Position numbers and translations under genes: made by a program. DNA of 18,864 bases from an uncultured Clostridia bacterium (lineage in GTDB: Bacteria > Bacillota > Clostridia > Christensenellales > Borkfalkiaceae), in assembly GCA_904502225.1 (NCBI GenBank), contig CAJGDO010000025.1:1-18864 (forward strand), read 5' to 3'. Positions 9,550 to 17,340 of this stretch are shown here, piece by piece. Numbering within the stretch: position 1 is the first letter of the stretch; each line of letters starts with the position of its first letter. The notes below the pieces were generated by a model that was not told where the DNA came from, did not search any database, and worked only from the letters and a program-made list of their open reading frames with translations.

Positions 9550-9578
9550 TTGATATATACTTTTAAGTATGATATAAT
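9550..9578 (+). promoter_or_regulatory. SigA-type promoter of the leucine-rich-repeat lipoprotein gene
   Basis: TTGATA (9550-9555) and TATAAT (9573-9578) are separated by 17 nt, directly after the preceding terminator. The transcript start is expected near 9585. AGGAG (9596-9600) lies 14 nt before the ATG at 9615, longer than the usual 6-9 nt. Confidence 0.75.
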
Positions 9579-9614
9579 TTTTTTATTAAAAAATTAGGAG
9601 ATGCTTTTATTACT

Positions 9615-11555
9615 ATGAAAAAAATTATAACGGCTTTACTTTCGTTATGCATGATTTTATGTTTAAGCATTGGCTTAACTGCTTGTGGTGAAAAAGAATG
9701 TGACCACTCATATAAAGACAGCATAACGGCTCCAACTTGTACAGAGCAAGGTTACACAACCCACACCTGTCATTGTGGCAAAGAATACGTTGATACGTAC
9801 GTTAATGCTCTTGACCACGACTATTCTGTATACGTAGAAGAATATTCTTCTGCAACTTGTGAGCAAAACCGCATTGACACCTATAAATGTGTTAGATGTG
9901 ACGCAACAGAAAATAGGGAAATTGAACAAAGCGCCTTTGGTCACTCTTACAAGACCAGCATTGTTGAGCCTACTTGTACAACGCAAGGCTACACAAAATA
10001 CACCTGTGACTGTGGCGACGAATATATTGATAACTATATTAATGCTTTAAACCACAACTATTCAATATATTTGAGCGATTTTTCGTATGAAACTTGTGAA
10101 GAAAATCGTGTTGAAACTTATCAATGTGAGCGCTGTGAACAAACCGAAAACAGAGAAATTGAAAATACTGCTTATGGCCACTCTTTTACAAGGTACGAAA
10201 GTGATAATAATGCAACATGCACGCAAGATGGAACAAAAACTGCTAGTTGCGATAATTATTGTGGCGAAACAGACACACAAATAGACGTGGGCAGCAGTGA
10301 TTTGATGCATATTTATAATCGTCAGGTGGAAGATGAAAAATTTATAGCGTCCGAGGCTACTTGCAGTCAGAAAAAGACTTATTATATATCTTGCGAGTGT
10401 GGTGCAACCGGACAAGATACTTTTGAAGTAGATGGCTATGGATTTCATAACGTTATAAACGGCACTTGTACCATTTGTAATAGTTCAGCAACAGAAGGTT
10501 TATATTTTAACAATATGGGCGATTATTACGAAATAGCTTCTCTTTCTTATTATTGTTATGACGTGGATATTATTATCCCAGCATTTTATGACGGCTTGCC
10601 AGTTAAAACTATTGCAATGAGTGCTTTTTCAGACTTTACAAGAATAAAAAGAATTACTATGGGCGAAAATATAACCGAAATTAATTTGGGTGCATTTTCA
10701 GGATGCACTAATTTGAAAAATTTGGTTCTTCCTAATAAATTAGAATATATTGGAAGCGGTGCATTTGCTAGGTGTTCAAGTTTAGAAGAAATAATTATTC
10801 CTGATTCAGTAAAAACTATTGATGCATGTGCGTTTGCTAACTGTTCAAGTTTAACAAAAATAACGATAGGCAGTGGCGTGACAAGTATTGCGGAGGATTT
10901 TGTTTTAGAAAGTAATAACTTGGAAAACATAATTGTATCAAAGGATAATGTAAATTATTGCGACATAGACGGCAACTTGTACAGTAAAGATGGTACAGCA
11001 TTTTTAACTTATGCATCAGGCAAAAAGGCTAATTCGTTCGTTATCCCTGAAACCGTGACTGATGTTGGAGATGATGCTTTCAGTTATAACACCAACTTGA
11101 ATTACGTGACAATAGGGTCTAACGTAGAAAATATCGGTTCACGAGCCTTTAAGTTCTGCACTGGTTTAAAAGAAATTGTTCTTCCTGGCAAAATAGCATA
11201 CGTTGCGACTGAAACCTTTTACGGCTGTACAGGACTAGAACGTCTTGTTATTGAAAACGGCATTACGGGATTTAGCGTTAGGGCATTTTATGGTTGCACA
11301 AATTTAACTGATATTGTATTGTCAAATAGCGTGAAATTTATTGATGAAGATTGTTTCAATGCTTGCGAAAGCATAAGCAGAGTGTATTATACTGGTACAC
11401 CAAGCGATTGGGAAAAAATTACCTTTTTGAAAAAAAATGAAGAAATAAAAGATACGCAGATTTTCTACTATGTAGAAAGCGAGGCTGACCTTCCTGATGA
11501 CGGTAAGAATTATTGGCATTACGTTGACGGCACCCCAACCGCGTGGGGAATTTAA
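9615..11555 (+). CDS. Surface lipoprotein with cysteine-rich 79-residue repeats and BspA-type LRRs
   Basis: The 646-residue product starts with a lipoprotein signal peptide (KK at 2-3, lipobox LTAC with Cys24), so it is lipid-anchored outside the cell. Two tandem repeats of exactly 79 residues follow (31-109 and 110-188). Each holds the pattern HSYK...PTC, GYT, TCxCG, a Y-D-x-Y segment and a CxxC pair, and a degenerate third copy runs to about 290. The many paired cysteines suggest metal binding or disulfide staples. Residues about 300-600 are BspA-like (LRR_5) leucine-rich repeats, with recurring AFxxCxxL and IxIPxxV motifs. The C-terminus reads VYYTGTPSDWEKI and ends in a YWHYVDGTPTAW-type tail, a recurrent ending of this protein class in gut Clostridia. 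Such proteins are usually linked to adhesion or host interaction. It is monocistronic, with its own promoter and terminator. Confidence 0.9.
   Translation: MKKIITALLSLCMILCLSIGLTACGEKECDHSYKDSITAPTCTEQGYTTHTCHCGKEYVDTYVNALDHDYSVYVEEYSSATCEQNRIDTYKCVRCDATENREIEQSAFGHSYKTSIVEPTCTTQGYTKYTCDCGDEYIDNYINALNHNYSIYLSDFSYETCEENRVETYQCERCEQTENREIENTAYGHSFTRYESDNNATCTQDGTKTASCDNYCGETDTQIDVGSSDLMHIYNRQVEDEKFIASEATCSQKKTYYISCECGATGQDTFEVDGYGFHNVINGTCTICNSSATEGLYFNNMGDYYEIASLSYYCYDVDIIIPAFYDGLPVKTIAMSAFSDFTRIKRITMGENITEINLGAFSGCTNLKNLVLPNKLEYIGSGAFARCSSLEEIIIPDSVKTIDACAFANCSSLTKITIGSGVTSIAEDFVLESNNLENIIVSKDNVNYCDIDGNLYSKDGTAFLTYASGKKANSFVIPETVTDVGDDAFSYNTNLNYVTIGSNVENIGSRAFKFCTGLKEIVLPGKIAYVATETFYGCTGLERLVIENGITGFSVRAFYGCTNLTDIVLSNSVKFIDEDCFNACESISRVYYTGTPSDWEKITFLKKNEEIKDTQIFYYVESEADLPDDGKNYWHYVDGTPTAWGI
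9705..10178 (+). repeat. Two in-frame tandem copies of a 237-bp (79-codon) repeat
   Basis: Copy one is 9705-9941 and copy two 9942-10178, both beginning at a CAC TC codon pair (His-Ser). Cysteine positions and the spacing between them are kept exactly, while third bases and surface residues have drifted. This points to an old internal duplication rather than a recent one. Confidence 0.85.
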
Positions 11556-11561
11556 AACCCT

Positions 11562-11594
11562 CCCTCCACCAACATTTCTGGTGGAGGGTTTTTT
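11562..11594 (+). terminator. Strong intrinsic terminator after the LRR lipoprotein
   Basis: A 9-bp GC-rich stem CCCTCCACC/GGTGGAGGG (11562-11570 with 11580-11588) with a 9-nt loop is followed by six T's. It begins 7 nt after the stop codon. Confidence 0.95.
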
Positions 11595-11647
11595 ATTTCT
11601 TTTATTTTATTATAAAAATAAACATTTAGTTTTCATAAATTAATAGT

Positions 11648-11678
11648 AATAACGCATTTATTATGCGTTATTTTTTTG
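11648..11678 (+). terminator. Second terminator-like hairpin between two plus-strand genes
   Basis: The stem AATAACGCAT/ATGCGTTATT (11648-11657 with 11663-11672, loop TTATT) is followed by more T's. It lies about 60 nt beyond the first terminator. It may be a back-up terminator, or an attenuator if a transcript starts between the two. Confidence 0.6.
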
Positions 11679-11753
11679 CTTACACGCCTTCTTTTTTCAC
11701 CTTTATTAAAAAAAATTCATATAGATAAATGGTGAATTATAAGGAGGTATTCT

Positions 11754-13046
11754 ATGAATCCGTTTGAACAAAAACCCATTAATCTTTTAGGTAGTTTTCA
11801 AAACTGGAAACAACTTTACCCAAAGTCTTACGACAAGCACGAGGTTGACCCTTATACCAAAACTAGAATTATACTTATGAACGGAACGGAGTTTGAGGCC
11901 AACTGGTTTTCGCACAACTTTGCACGCCACATAACCGACAACGACCTTAAAAGAGAGTTATCTATCACTCGCTCTATTGAAAAGCAACAGCAGATTAAAG
12001 TTTCACTTCTTAAACCTAGCAACGAAAGTGCGTTAGAGCACACCATTTCTTACGAGCAGTTAGCAGTTGACTTAACGGCTGAACTTGCTAAACGTGAAAG
12101 CGATTGCTACGTTAAAAAAGCACTTGATTTTGCACTTTTAGAGGACTTTGACCACCTTTATCGATATTCTAACCTTTTAGAAATGGAGCAAGGCTTACAA
12201 GCCGAACGCTTGGTCGGAAAATACACCGAAATTATGCCTGCACGCCCTACTATTGCCCACCATCGCTTTAATAAGGATAACGTTAAACGTGGCATAAAAT
12301 CTAAAAAGGCTGATAAGCAGACTGTTCTTAATACCATGATTATAACAGCCGCCGAACAGCAAACAATGAACTATTATATGAATATAACAAACCTTGCTAC
12401 AAACGATTTGTCAAGAAAAGTTTATATGGAAATCGCACAGGTTGAAGAAGAACACGTCACTCAATACGAATCGCTTATGGATTCAAGTGCAACTTGGCTT
12501 GAAATGCTTTTATGGCACGAATATTGCGAGTGCTATTTATACTGGTCGTGCTATATGACCGAAACGGACGCTTACGTTAAAGCACTTTGGGAAGAAAATT
12601 TAGAGATAGAAATTGCTCATCTTCATAAAGCCGCTGAATTATTAGAAAAATATGACGGCAAGCATTGGCAAGAAGTTATTCCTGACGGAAACTTCCCCGC
12701 ACCTATTTCTCTACACGAAAACATTGAATACGTGCGTAATATTTTGGACACCACGGTACAATACACTTCTCTTTTAGAAGATTACGTAAACATAAATGAA
12801 TTGCCAAGCGATGCAAACTTCTTCCAGTACCAAAAAATCATTAACCCAAGCATTGAAATCGTGCCAAGCCATTTAGTAATAGATGCACATATAAGAGGTT
12901 TTGGCAAAGATTATCGGTTTGAAGTTGCCCCTAACCCTATTAAAGAATTGAGAAACAGAACTTGCGATAACACCCAAGTTGGCAGAGTGCCTTTTACTGC
13001 CAACAGCACGGACTTTTTCTGCAACTTTAATGGTCACCGTGATTAA
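11754..13046 (+). CDS. Ferritin-like (diiron-type) cytosolic protein
   Basis: The 430-residue product has no signal peptide and no membrane helix. Its central part (about 95-300) is a helical bundle with repeated carboxylate-histidine motifs: D131-x-x-H134 next to E130, E201 (AAEQQ), E231-x-x-H234 in QVEEEHVTQYE, and E286-x-x-H289 in EIEIAHLH. Several acidic-His pairs in antiparallel helices are the hallmark of ferritin-like diiron proteins such as rubrerythrin or erythrin, but no rubredoxin CxxC pairs are present. The N-terminal 90 and C-terminal 110 residues are not recognised. The likely role is iron or peroxide handling or a diiron oxidase, by family inference only. Start: AAGGAGG at 11741-11747, 6 nt before the ATG. 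It is a single gene whose only downstream neighbour is convergent. Confidence 0.65.
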   Translation: MNPFEQKPINLLGSFQNWKQLYPKSYDKHEVDPYTKTRIILMNGTEFEANWFSHNFARHITDNDLKRELSITRSIEKQQQIKVSLLKPSNESALEHTISYEQLAVDLTAELAKRESDCYVKKALDFALLEDFDHLYRYSNLLEMEQGLQAERLVGKYTEIMPARPTIAHHRFNKDNVKRGIKSKKADKQTVLNTMIITAAEQQTMNYYMNITNLATNDLSRKVYMEIAQVEEEHVTQYESLMDSSATWLEMLLWHEYCECYLYWSCYMTETDAYVKALWEENLEIEIAHLHKAAELLEKYDGKHWQEVIPDGNFPAPISLHENIEYVRNILDTTVQYTSLLEDYVNINELPSDANFFQYQKIINPSIEIVPSHLVIDAHIRGFGKDYRFEVAPNPIKELRNRTCDNTQVGRVPFTANSTDFFCNFNGHRD

Positions 13047-13116
13047 CGCCCCGCCAAGAACAGTCGTTTTTTAGGCGTCATAATTGTCCTTAATAAAAAT
13101 TTCTTTTAAATAAATT

Positions 13117-13144
13117 AAGGCAACGATAAGTTTATCGTTGCCTT
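13117..13144. terminator. Bidirectional terminator between convergent genes
   Basis: A perfect inverted repeat AAGGCAACGATAA/TTATCGTTGCCTT (13 bp possible, effective loop about 6 nt) sits between the ferritin-like gene (stop at 13046) and the stop of the leftward fusion gene at 13168. The flanks are AT-rich on both sides but are not pure T runs. Confidence 0.75.
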
Positions 13145-13167
13145 ATTGATTTTAGTTTATTATGACG

Positions 13168-15819
13168 TTAATCAAATTTTCTGCAAAACTGGCAGTCTGG
13201 TCTTTCACAAAGCGTTGCGTTTTTGTCTTCCTTAAACACTTCCATTCCCTTTTCATAAAGTTCTTTCATATCAAACATATAAATTTTGCCAAGACCAAAA
13301 TCAACCGAGTTATAAACAAAACCTTTTTCCATTACTTTACGCATAAATTTGGACTCTAACCCTTTTGCACCATAGAATCCCCTGCAACCAGGAAGATGAC
13401 GTGGGATAACGTGTGTTGATAGTTTGCCGTTATCATTTTTAACCTTTACCACTGCGTTCGCTAAAAACTCTGCACCAGATTGATCTTCCAAGTAGTGCAA
13501 GAAGGTAAGCGAATTTACATCTACGCCGTAAGTTATAATTTTACCGTTGTTTTTAAGTGCATATGTAAATGGTGAAGTTTCGCCTGTTGGTGGGTCTAAT
13601 AATCCGTGGTCAGCAACGCATTCTTTTGCCCTTGGGCCTAAACCACACCAAGAGTGTGTTGCGTGTGCACTTCTAACAGCACCACGTTTTAACATATTTG
13701 TAGGAACTGCACCAGTCCAAATACCATCGCTTGAATTTTTATCAAATGGTAGGAATGGAGGGTTTTTATTTATAGAGCCTTCAAATGCTATATATGGTCT
13801 TGTGAACGATGGTGTAAGCACTGTTTCAGCACTTTCTAAAAATGCGTCAATATATGCATCTACCCCACCTTGCAAGTGCCCACAACGTGAAAAGGCTGAA
13901 TGAACCATAACTAAATCCGACTTTTTAAGACCAAGTTCTTTTAATGCCTTTTTAAGGTCGTCTTTAGTCAAAACATAACTTTCTTTTACAGAAACATAAC
14001 CATAATCTGCAAGGTAGAAAATTGCACTTATAAATTGCTTAAAGATAGTTTCACTTGGAAGAACTTTTGATGCTTCCCAATATACTTCTCTAATAATTTG
14101 TTCCAAGTCTTTCTTTCCGTCCATAGCAGATAAAACTAACCCAAATGGACCATAAATAACACTGTTTGGTAGAGATTTTCTTTCATTTTTTGGAGCCCTT
14201 ATCTTGTCAAATGGGAAACCTTTTGTCTCTCTCTTTACAATTAAGGTTTTAGCATAATTTTGCCATATTCCTAAATCTTCGCCCTTAAATTCCACGTAAG
14301 TATCATCAATCTTGTTTGCATATTCTTCAACAAGCGGAGAATCTGAAATTTTCTTAAAGTCAAGGATAATTTGTTTTTCACCCCTTCTAAAATATGACAT
14401 ATACGCTTCGCTAGAATTGATTTCTTTTCTTCTTTCAAGTTCTTTATTTGCTAAACGCAATGCATTTTCAAGCATATCTTCAATAGGAATAACCTTGCAA
14501 ACCGATGCTGTTGCACCAAACGCTATAACAGCCAAGTTTCTTGCAACTTGTGCTTTATCAAGCCAATCCATAGTGACGCAAGTGTTATGTTGTGTTTCAC
14601 CCTTTGTGATAGCGTGGAAAACCCAAATAGTTGGAACTTTTGTAGTTGAATCGCCAAGAAAATCGTCATCAGTAAAGCAAATAAGTTCCTTATTAACGTC
14701 TTCTGTGTTTGGGAACAAATCGCCATAAACTTCAAACGCACTCTTAATAAAGGTTTTTGCGTAAAATGGTGATGAATATGGTGGATATACTATGGTATAT
14801 GAAGTCTTATCTTTTTCAAGCAAGCCGTCTATATTAAGCCCACCTAAAACGTTGTTAGTTATTTCCTCACCAAGCGATTCGTAAAGTGCGGCAAAACCAT
14901 ATACTTCCATCGCAAACAATACTCTTATGGTATAATCAGGTTCTGGAAGTTCGCCTTTTTTAACAAGTTCACGAATTGCCTTAATTATTGAAATTGCACC
15001 TACAACACCCAAAGAGTTATCAGATGGAGTTGGCTCATAAAGGTGTGCAAGAAGCCAAAATTCTTTGTTTGACTTGCCTTTAAGCGTTGCTGTCACAGCA
15101 TCAATTTCGCCTTCATAACGAACGCCATCACACTCAACCAATGCGGTGACCGCACCAGCCTCACACACTGCACGAAGTTTTTTGCCTATTCTTGGAGTAA
15201 CTTGAAAACCTATAAAATCACGGTCTTCGCTTTGAACGTGCCAGTGTCCATCATCGTCTGTACAAGCGTTTGCCCAATAAGTGTCGTCTGGATGAGCATC
15301 TGCATTAGTCAAGTAATCACTTATAACACCCAACGCGCCAAGGTCTAAAAATTTTGATATGTTTCCTGCCCTGCCATCGATAAGCACCATTGCCCCCGTG
15401 CAATCTTCACCTGCCCAAACTTGCCTTTCGGTCACAATTTTAGTGCGAATTCCACCTTCTGGTGTAGAAACAGAGTGTTTTATTAACGCATATGAAGTCT
15501 TTTCAAAATCTGCAATCACTGGGTCAGCAAATGCAGTGTTTGGACTTAAAATGGTTAATTTACCCTTCGTCGCCTTCCAAGCAATTGGCATTCTCTTATC
15601 TTGATAAGTTGCTTTGCCGTCTGCTTTAAAGGTATAACGAACAGGCTCAAAACCTTCCTTTTCAAGAAGATTATATGTATAATCACTAGCCATTTTATAA
15701 TTTTCAAACGTTTGGCCATTTTCAAGTTTATATAATTCTTCCGTCTTTTCAATAACGAAGTCCATATCCAAATTGCTGTAAAGTTTTTTAATAATTTCTT
15801 TTGCTTGTTTGTTGAACAT
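13168..15819 (-). CDS. M28-like metallopeptidase fused to an AAC(3)-family acetyltransferase
   Basis: The 883-residue cytosolic protein has three parts. Residues 1-440 are an M28/DUF4910-type aminopeptidase. Its likely zinc ligands are all present in order: H259 in LAHLYEPTPSDNS, D267, E305 (AMEVYG), D331 (NIDG) and H411 (TQHNT). An insertion at about 85-240 looks like a PA-type lid. Residues about 545-612 form a small, wing-like linker domain (GPFGLVLSAMDGKKDLEQII) of PqqD/winged-helix style. Residues 615-883 are an aminoglycoside 3-N-acetyltransferase fold: MVHSAFSRCGHLQGG (638-652), TGAVPTNML (702-710), RSAHATHSWCGLGPRA (716-731), and catalytic-type H719, H722 and E747. The end holds a C-x4-C-x2-C cluster (871-879). 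The substrate is unknown; joint hydrolysis and acetylation of an amine-bearing metabolite is inferred. GGGAGG precedes the ATG, and its own promoter lies at 15889-15917. Confidence 0.85.
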   Translation of the reverse strand: MFNKQAKEIIKKLYSNLDMDFVIEKTEELYKLENGQTFENYKMASDYTYNLLEKEGFEPVRYTFKADGKATYQDKRMPIAWKATKGKLTILSPNTAFADPVIADFEKTSYALIKHSVSTPEGGIRTKIVTERQVWAGEDCTGAMVLIDGRAGNISKFLDLGALGVISDYLTNADAHPDDTYWANACTDDDGHWHVQSEDRDFIGFQVTPRIGKKLRAVCEAGAVTALVECDGVRYEGEIDAVTATLKGKSNKEFWLLAHLYEPTPSDNSLGVVGAISIIKAIRELVKKGELPEPDYTIRVLFAMEVYGFAALYESLGEEITNNVLGGLNIDGLLEKDKTSYTIVYPPYSSPFYAKTFIKSAFEVYGDLFPNTEDVNKELICFTDDDFLGDSTTKVPTIWVFHAITKGETQHNTCVTMDWLDKAQVARNLAVIAFGATASVCKVIPIEDMLENALRLANKELERRKEINSSEAYMSYFRRGEKQIILDFKKISDSPLVEEYANKIDDTYVEFKGEDLGIWQNYAKTLIVKRETKGFPFDKIRAPKNERKSLPNSVIYGPFGLVLSAMDGKKDLEQIIREVYWEASKVLPSETIFKQFISAIFYLADYGYVSVKESYVLTKDDLKKALKELGLKKSDLVMVHSAFSRCGHLQGGVDAYIDAFLESAETVLTPSFTRPYIAFEGSINKNPPFLPFDKNSSDGIWTGAVPTNMLKRGAVRSAHATHSWCGLGPRAKECVADHGLLDPPTGETSPFTYALKNNGKIITYGVDVNSLTFLHYLEDQSGAEFLANAVVKVKNDNGKLSTHVIPRHLPGCRGFYGAKGLESKFMRKVMEKGFVYNSVDFGLGKIYMFDMKELYEKGMEVFKEDKNATLCERPDCQFCRKFD

Positions 15820-15888
15820 ATCCTATCCTCCCATCGGCAATTCACTATATTTTTTAATAATAAATTTCTAATTTATTACATTACACTT

Positions 15889-15917
15889 ATTATCCTTCTA
15901 TTCCGCACATTTGTCAA
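15889..15917 (-). promoter_or_regulatory. SigA-type promoter of the peptidase-acetyltransferase gene
   Basis: On the minus strand TTGACA (15917-15912) and GATAAT (15894-15889) are spaced by 17 nt. Transcription would begin near 15882, giving a leader of about 60 nt. Confidence 0.75.
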
Positions 15918-16071
15918 GTGTTTTTTTAATTTATTTGATTATTTTTAACTATTTATTTTAAAAGAAAAAAACACCTAAAAAAATCATAGAAAAACTACAA
16001 TTTAATTATATGTTTTTTTGCAATATTAAACTATATAAATTTGCTTTTTAATTTAATAATTTGGTCAATTA

Positions 16072-16623
16072 TTAGATTTTACTTTTTGCTTCATCGAGTA
16101 TTTTTTTAGCGTTTGCACCGAAAACGTCAAGCCCTTCTGCCTTGATGCATTGGACATCTTTTATGCCATAAAAACCTTGTGCAAGCGACAAAACATATTC
16201 ATAGCCAAAATCTTTTACAATATGCCCACCTGACGTTGTGACGTAAATGAGTTTTTTGCCTTTACAAAGACCTTGTGGAACGCCCTTTTCGCTATACGAA
16301 AAAGTTATGCCATTGACCGTTATTTGTTCAAAATAACATTTTAATACGGCAGGGAACATTAAGTCCCAATAAGGTGCTGCAACAACGATATTTTCTGCTT
16401 TTGCAAACTGTTTTGCAAGATTAAAAACATCGCAGGAAAAATCCTTATTTTTAGCAGACTTTTCCCTTTTTTCTAACTCTTTTAAGGTAAGTGGCTTTAG
16501 TTCAGTTTGATACAAATTGACTTCTTCCACTTGCCCACCGAGTTTGTTTAAAAGGCTTTTTGCAAGTTCTAGCGTGCGGGAAGAAGGCCTAACGCACGCA
16601 TTTATAAACAATATTTTTTCCAT
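16072..16623 (-). CDS. Flavodoxin-fold NAD(P)H-dependent FMN oxidoreductase (AzoR-like)
   Basis: The 183-residue protein has the flavodoxin-like fold of the NQO/AzoR family. The N-terminal strand and FMN phosphate loop read ILFINACVRPSSRT (4-17). A mid segment APYWDLMFPAVLKCYFEQIT, followed by NGITFSY and then TSGGH, matches the FMN- and dimer-contact region of azoreductases. It would reduce quinones or azo compounds with NAD(P)H and FMN in the cytosol; the physiological acceptor is unknown. The usual family length is about 180-210 residues, so it is complete. There is no ribosome binding site; the ATG directly follows a TAA stop of the upstream remnant frame (TAAATG), suggesting translational coupling from an upstream frame that is now broken. 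It lies in the leftward transcript starting near 17136. Confidence 0.85.
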   Translation of the reverse strand: MEKILFINACVRPSSRTLELAKSLLNKLGGQVEEVNLYQTELKPLTLKELEKREKSAKNKDFSCDVFNLAKQFAKAENIVVAAPYWDLMFPAVLKCYFEQITVNGITFSYSEKGVPQGLCKGKKLIYVTTSGGHIVKDFGYEYVLSLAQGFYGIKDVQCIKAEGLDVFGANAKKILDEAKSKI

Positions 16624-16807
16624 TTATTCAATCGTTAAAATATCTAAAAAGCCTGTGATATCAAAGACTTCCATACCAATCCACAGTTTCTAAAATATAT
16701 TTTCTTTTAAATTCAGTGCTTGTCACAAGTGCACATTGCAAGTTGTGCAGTCTATCGGCGGATTTTACCCTAAACGCTATATCGTTGTTTTTTATTTGCC
16801 CGATATA
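16624..16807 (-). pseudogene. Remnant of an HD-type (p)ppGpp-hydrolase-like protein
   Basis: The minus-strand frame from about 16807 reads YIGQIKNNDIAFRVKSADRL, then HNLQCA and FKRKYILETVDWY. That is the C-terminal helix pattern of HD-family guanosine-polyphosphate/phosphohydrolases (IxxNxxAxxVKxADxxHN, then a KYxxET-xxWY end). The N-terminal HD metal site is missing. After DWY the frame hits TGA (GSL stop), whereas skipping one base gives EVFDITGFLDILTIE and a TAA immediately before the reductase ATG. The proximal part overlaps the C-terminal codons of the membrane protein gene. I read this as a 5'-deleted, frameshifted gene. A real small protein is possible but less likely. The family call comes from motif memory, not a search. 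Confidence 0.5.
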
Positions 16808-17105
16808 ACACAACAAGTGCAACAGCAAATAATAACGCAAAGATTTTATGAACAATACCTAAAACTGCTATGTATTTGATTTTTAACACGATGCCTGAAA
16901 TTAAAGCAATACCATAACAAGCTCTCATCACAATTTCAAGTGCAGGAATTTTCCAATGTTTTTTAGTTGCAACCGTGTATGCAACAAGGATAGCCATGCC
17001 CAAAACTGATATAATGATATGAGCCGTCATGCCCGTCGTTTTAAGCAAGCACAACAAAATACTCACAACCAATAAAACAGGTGAAAAAATTAAATCTTTT
17101 TTCAT
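16770..17105 (-). CDS. Small four-helix membrane protein of unknown function
   Basis: A 111-residue product with four hydrophobic helices at about 6-22, 28-47, 56-74 and 82-101 and a basic tail (KKQR). Histidines near the start of helices two (H29) and four (H86) recall small four-helix heme or quinone membrane proteins, but this is weak. I chose the ATG at 17105 rather than upstream ATGs at 17171 and 17123: the 17171 codon lies inside the -35 box of the promoter at 17143-17171, and the predicted transcript start is near 17136. GGAG (17121-17118) serves 17105 with a spacing of 12 nt. The last codons overlap the HD remnant in another frame, so the native C-terminus may have been replaced by a deletion. 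I do not recognise the family. Confidence 0.6.
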   Translation of the reverse strand: MKKDLIFSPVLLVVSILLCLLKTTGMTAHIIISVLGMAILVAYTVATKKHWKIPALEIVMRACYGIALISGIVLKIKYIAVLGIVHKIFALLFAVALVVLYRANKKQRYSV

Positions 17106-17142
17106 TTTTAAAAAACTCTCCATATTAAATATTCTATTTAAT

Positions 17143-17171
17143 ATTATAACACTTAACATCACTTTTTTCAA
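17143..17171 (-). promoter_or_regulatory. SigA-type promoter of the membrane protein/reductase unit
   Basis: On the minus strand TTGAAA (17171-17166) and TATAAT (17148-17143) are separated by 17 nt. Genes downstream in order are the four-helix protein, the HD remnant and the FMN reductase. Confidence 0.75.
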
Positions 17172-17261
17172 TAATTTTTTTCTAAAATTTTATATTGTTT
17201 TAGTTAAATCAGTGGTTATTTTATTTAAAAAACTATCATATTTTTTCAACCTTCTTTCTAC

Positions 17262-17297
17262 AAAACAAAAAGCCCGATTTTCACGCGAAAATCGGGC
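17262..17297 (-). terminator. Leftward intrinsic terminator
   Basis: The perfect 11-bp stem GCCCGATTTTC/GAAAATCGGGC (17272-17282 with 17287-17297, 4-nt loop ACGC) is followed on the minus strand by TTTTTGTTTTG. It would end transcripts arriving from the recombinase side and insulate the downstream promoter at 17143-17171. Confidence 0.85.
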
Positions 17298-17306
17298 GAT
17301 ATTAAC

Positions 17307-17332
17307 CATATTTGACACTTGAGGCAAATATG
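17307..17332. repeat. 8-bp inverted repeat
   Basis: CATATTTG (17307-17314) and CAAATATG (17325-17332) are separated by 10 nt. It could be an operator-like or recombinase-arm site. There is no U-tract, so it is not a terminator. Confidence 0.4.
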
Positions 17333-17340
17333 ACGGAAAT

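Noticed and set aside
15555..15845. Minus-strand frame overlapping the start of the peptidase-acetyltransferase gene
   Set aside because: A shifted shadow of the fusion gene; the fusion frame has family motifs and a GGGAGG site.
16055..16073. AT-only hairpin AATAATT/AATTATT at the end of the reductase gene
   Set aside because: A 7-bp all-AT stem without a T tail is too weak to call a terminator.
17029..17322. Plus-strand 97-codon frame
   Set aside because: It runs antisense over the membrane gene start and its promoter; the product is only low-complexity AT-rich coding.
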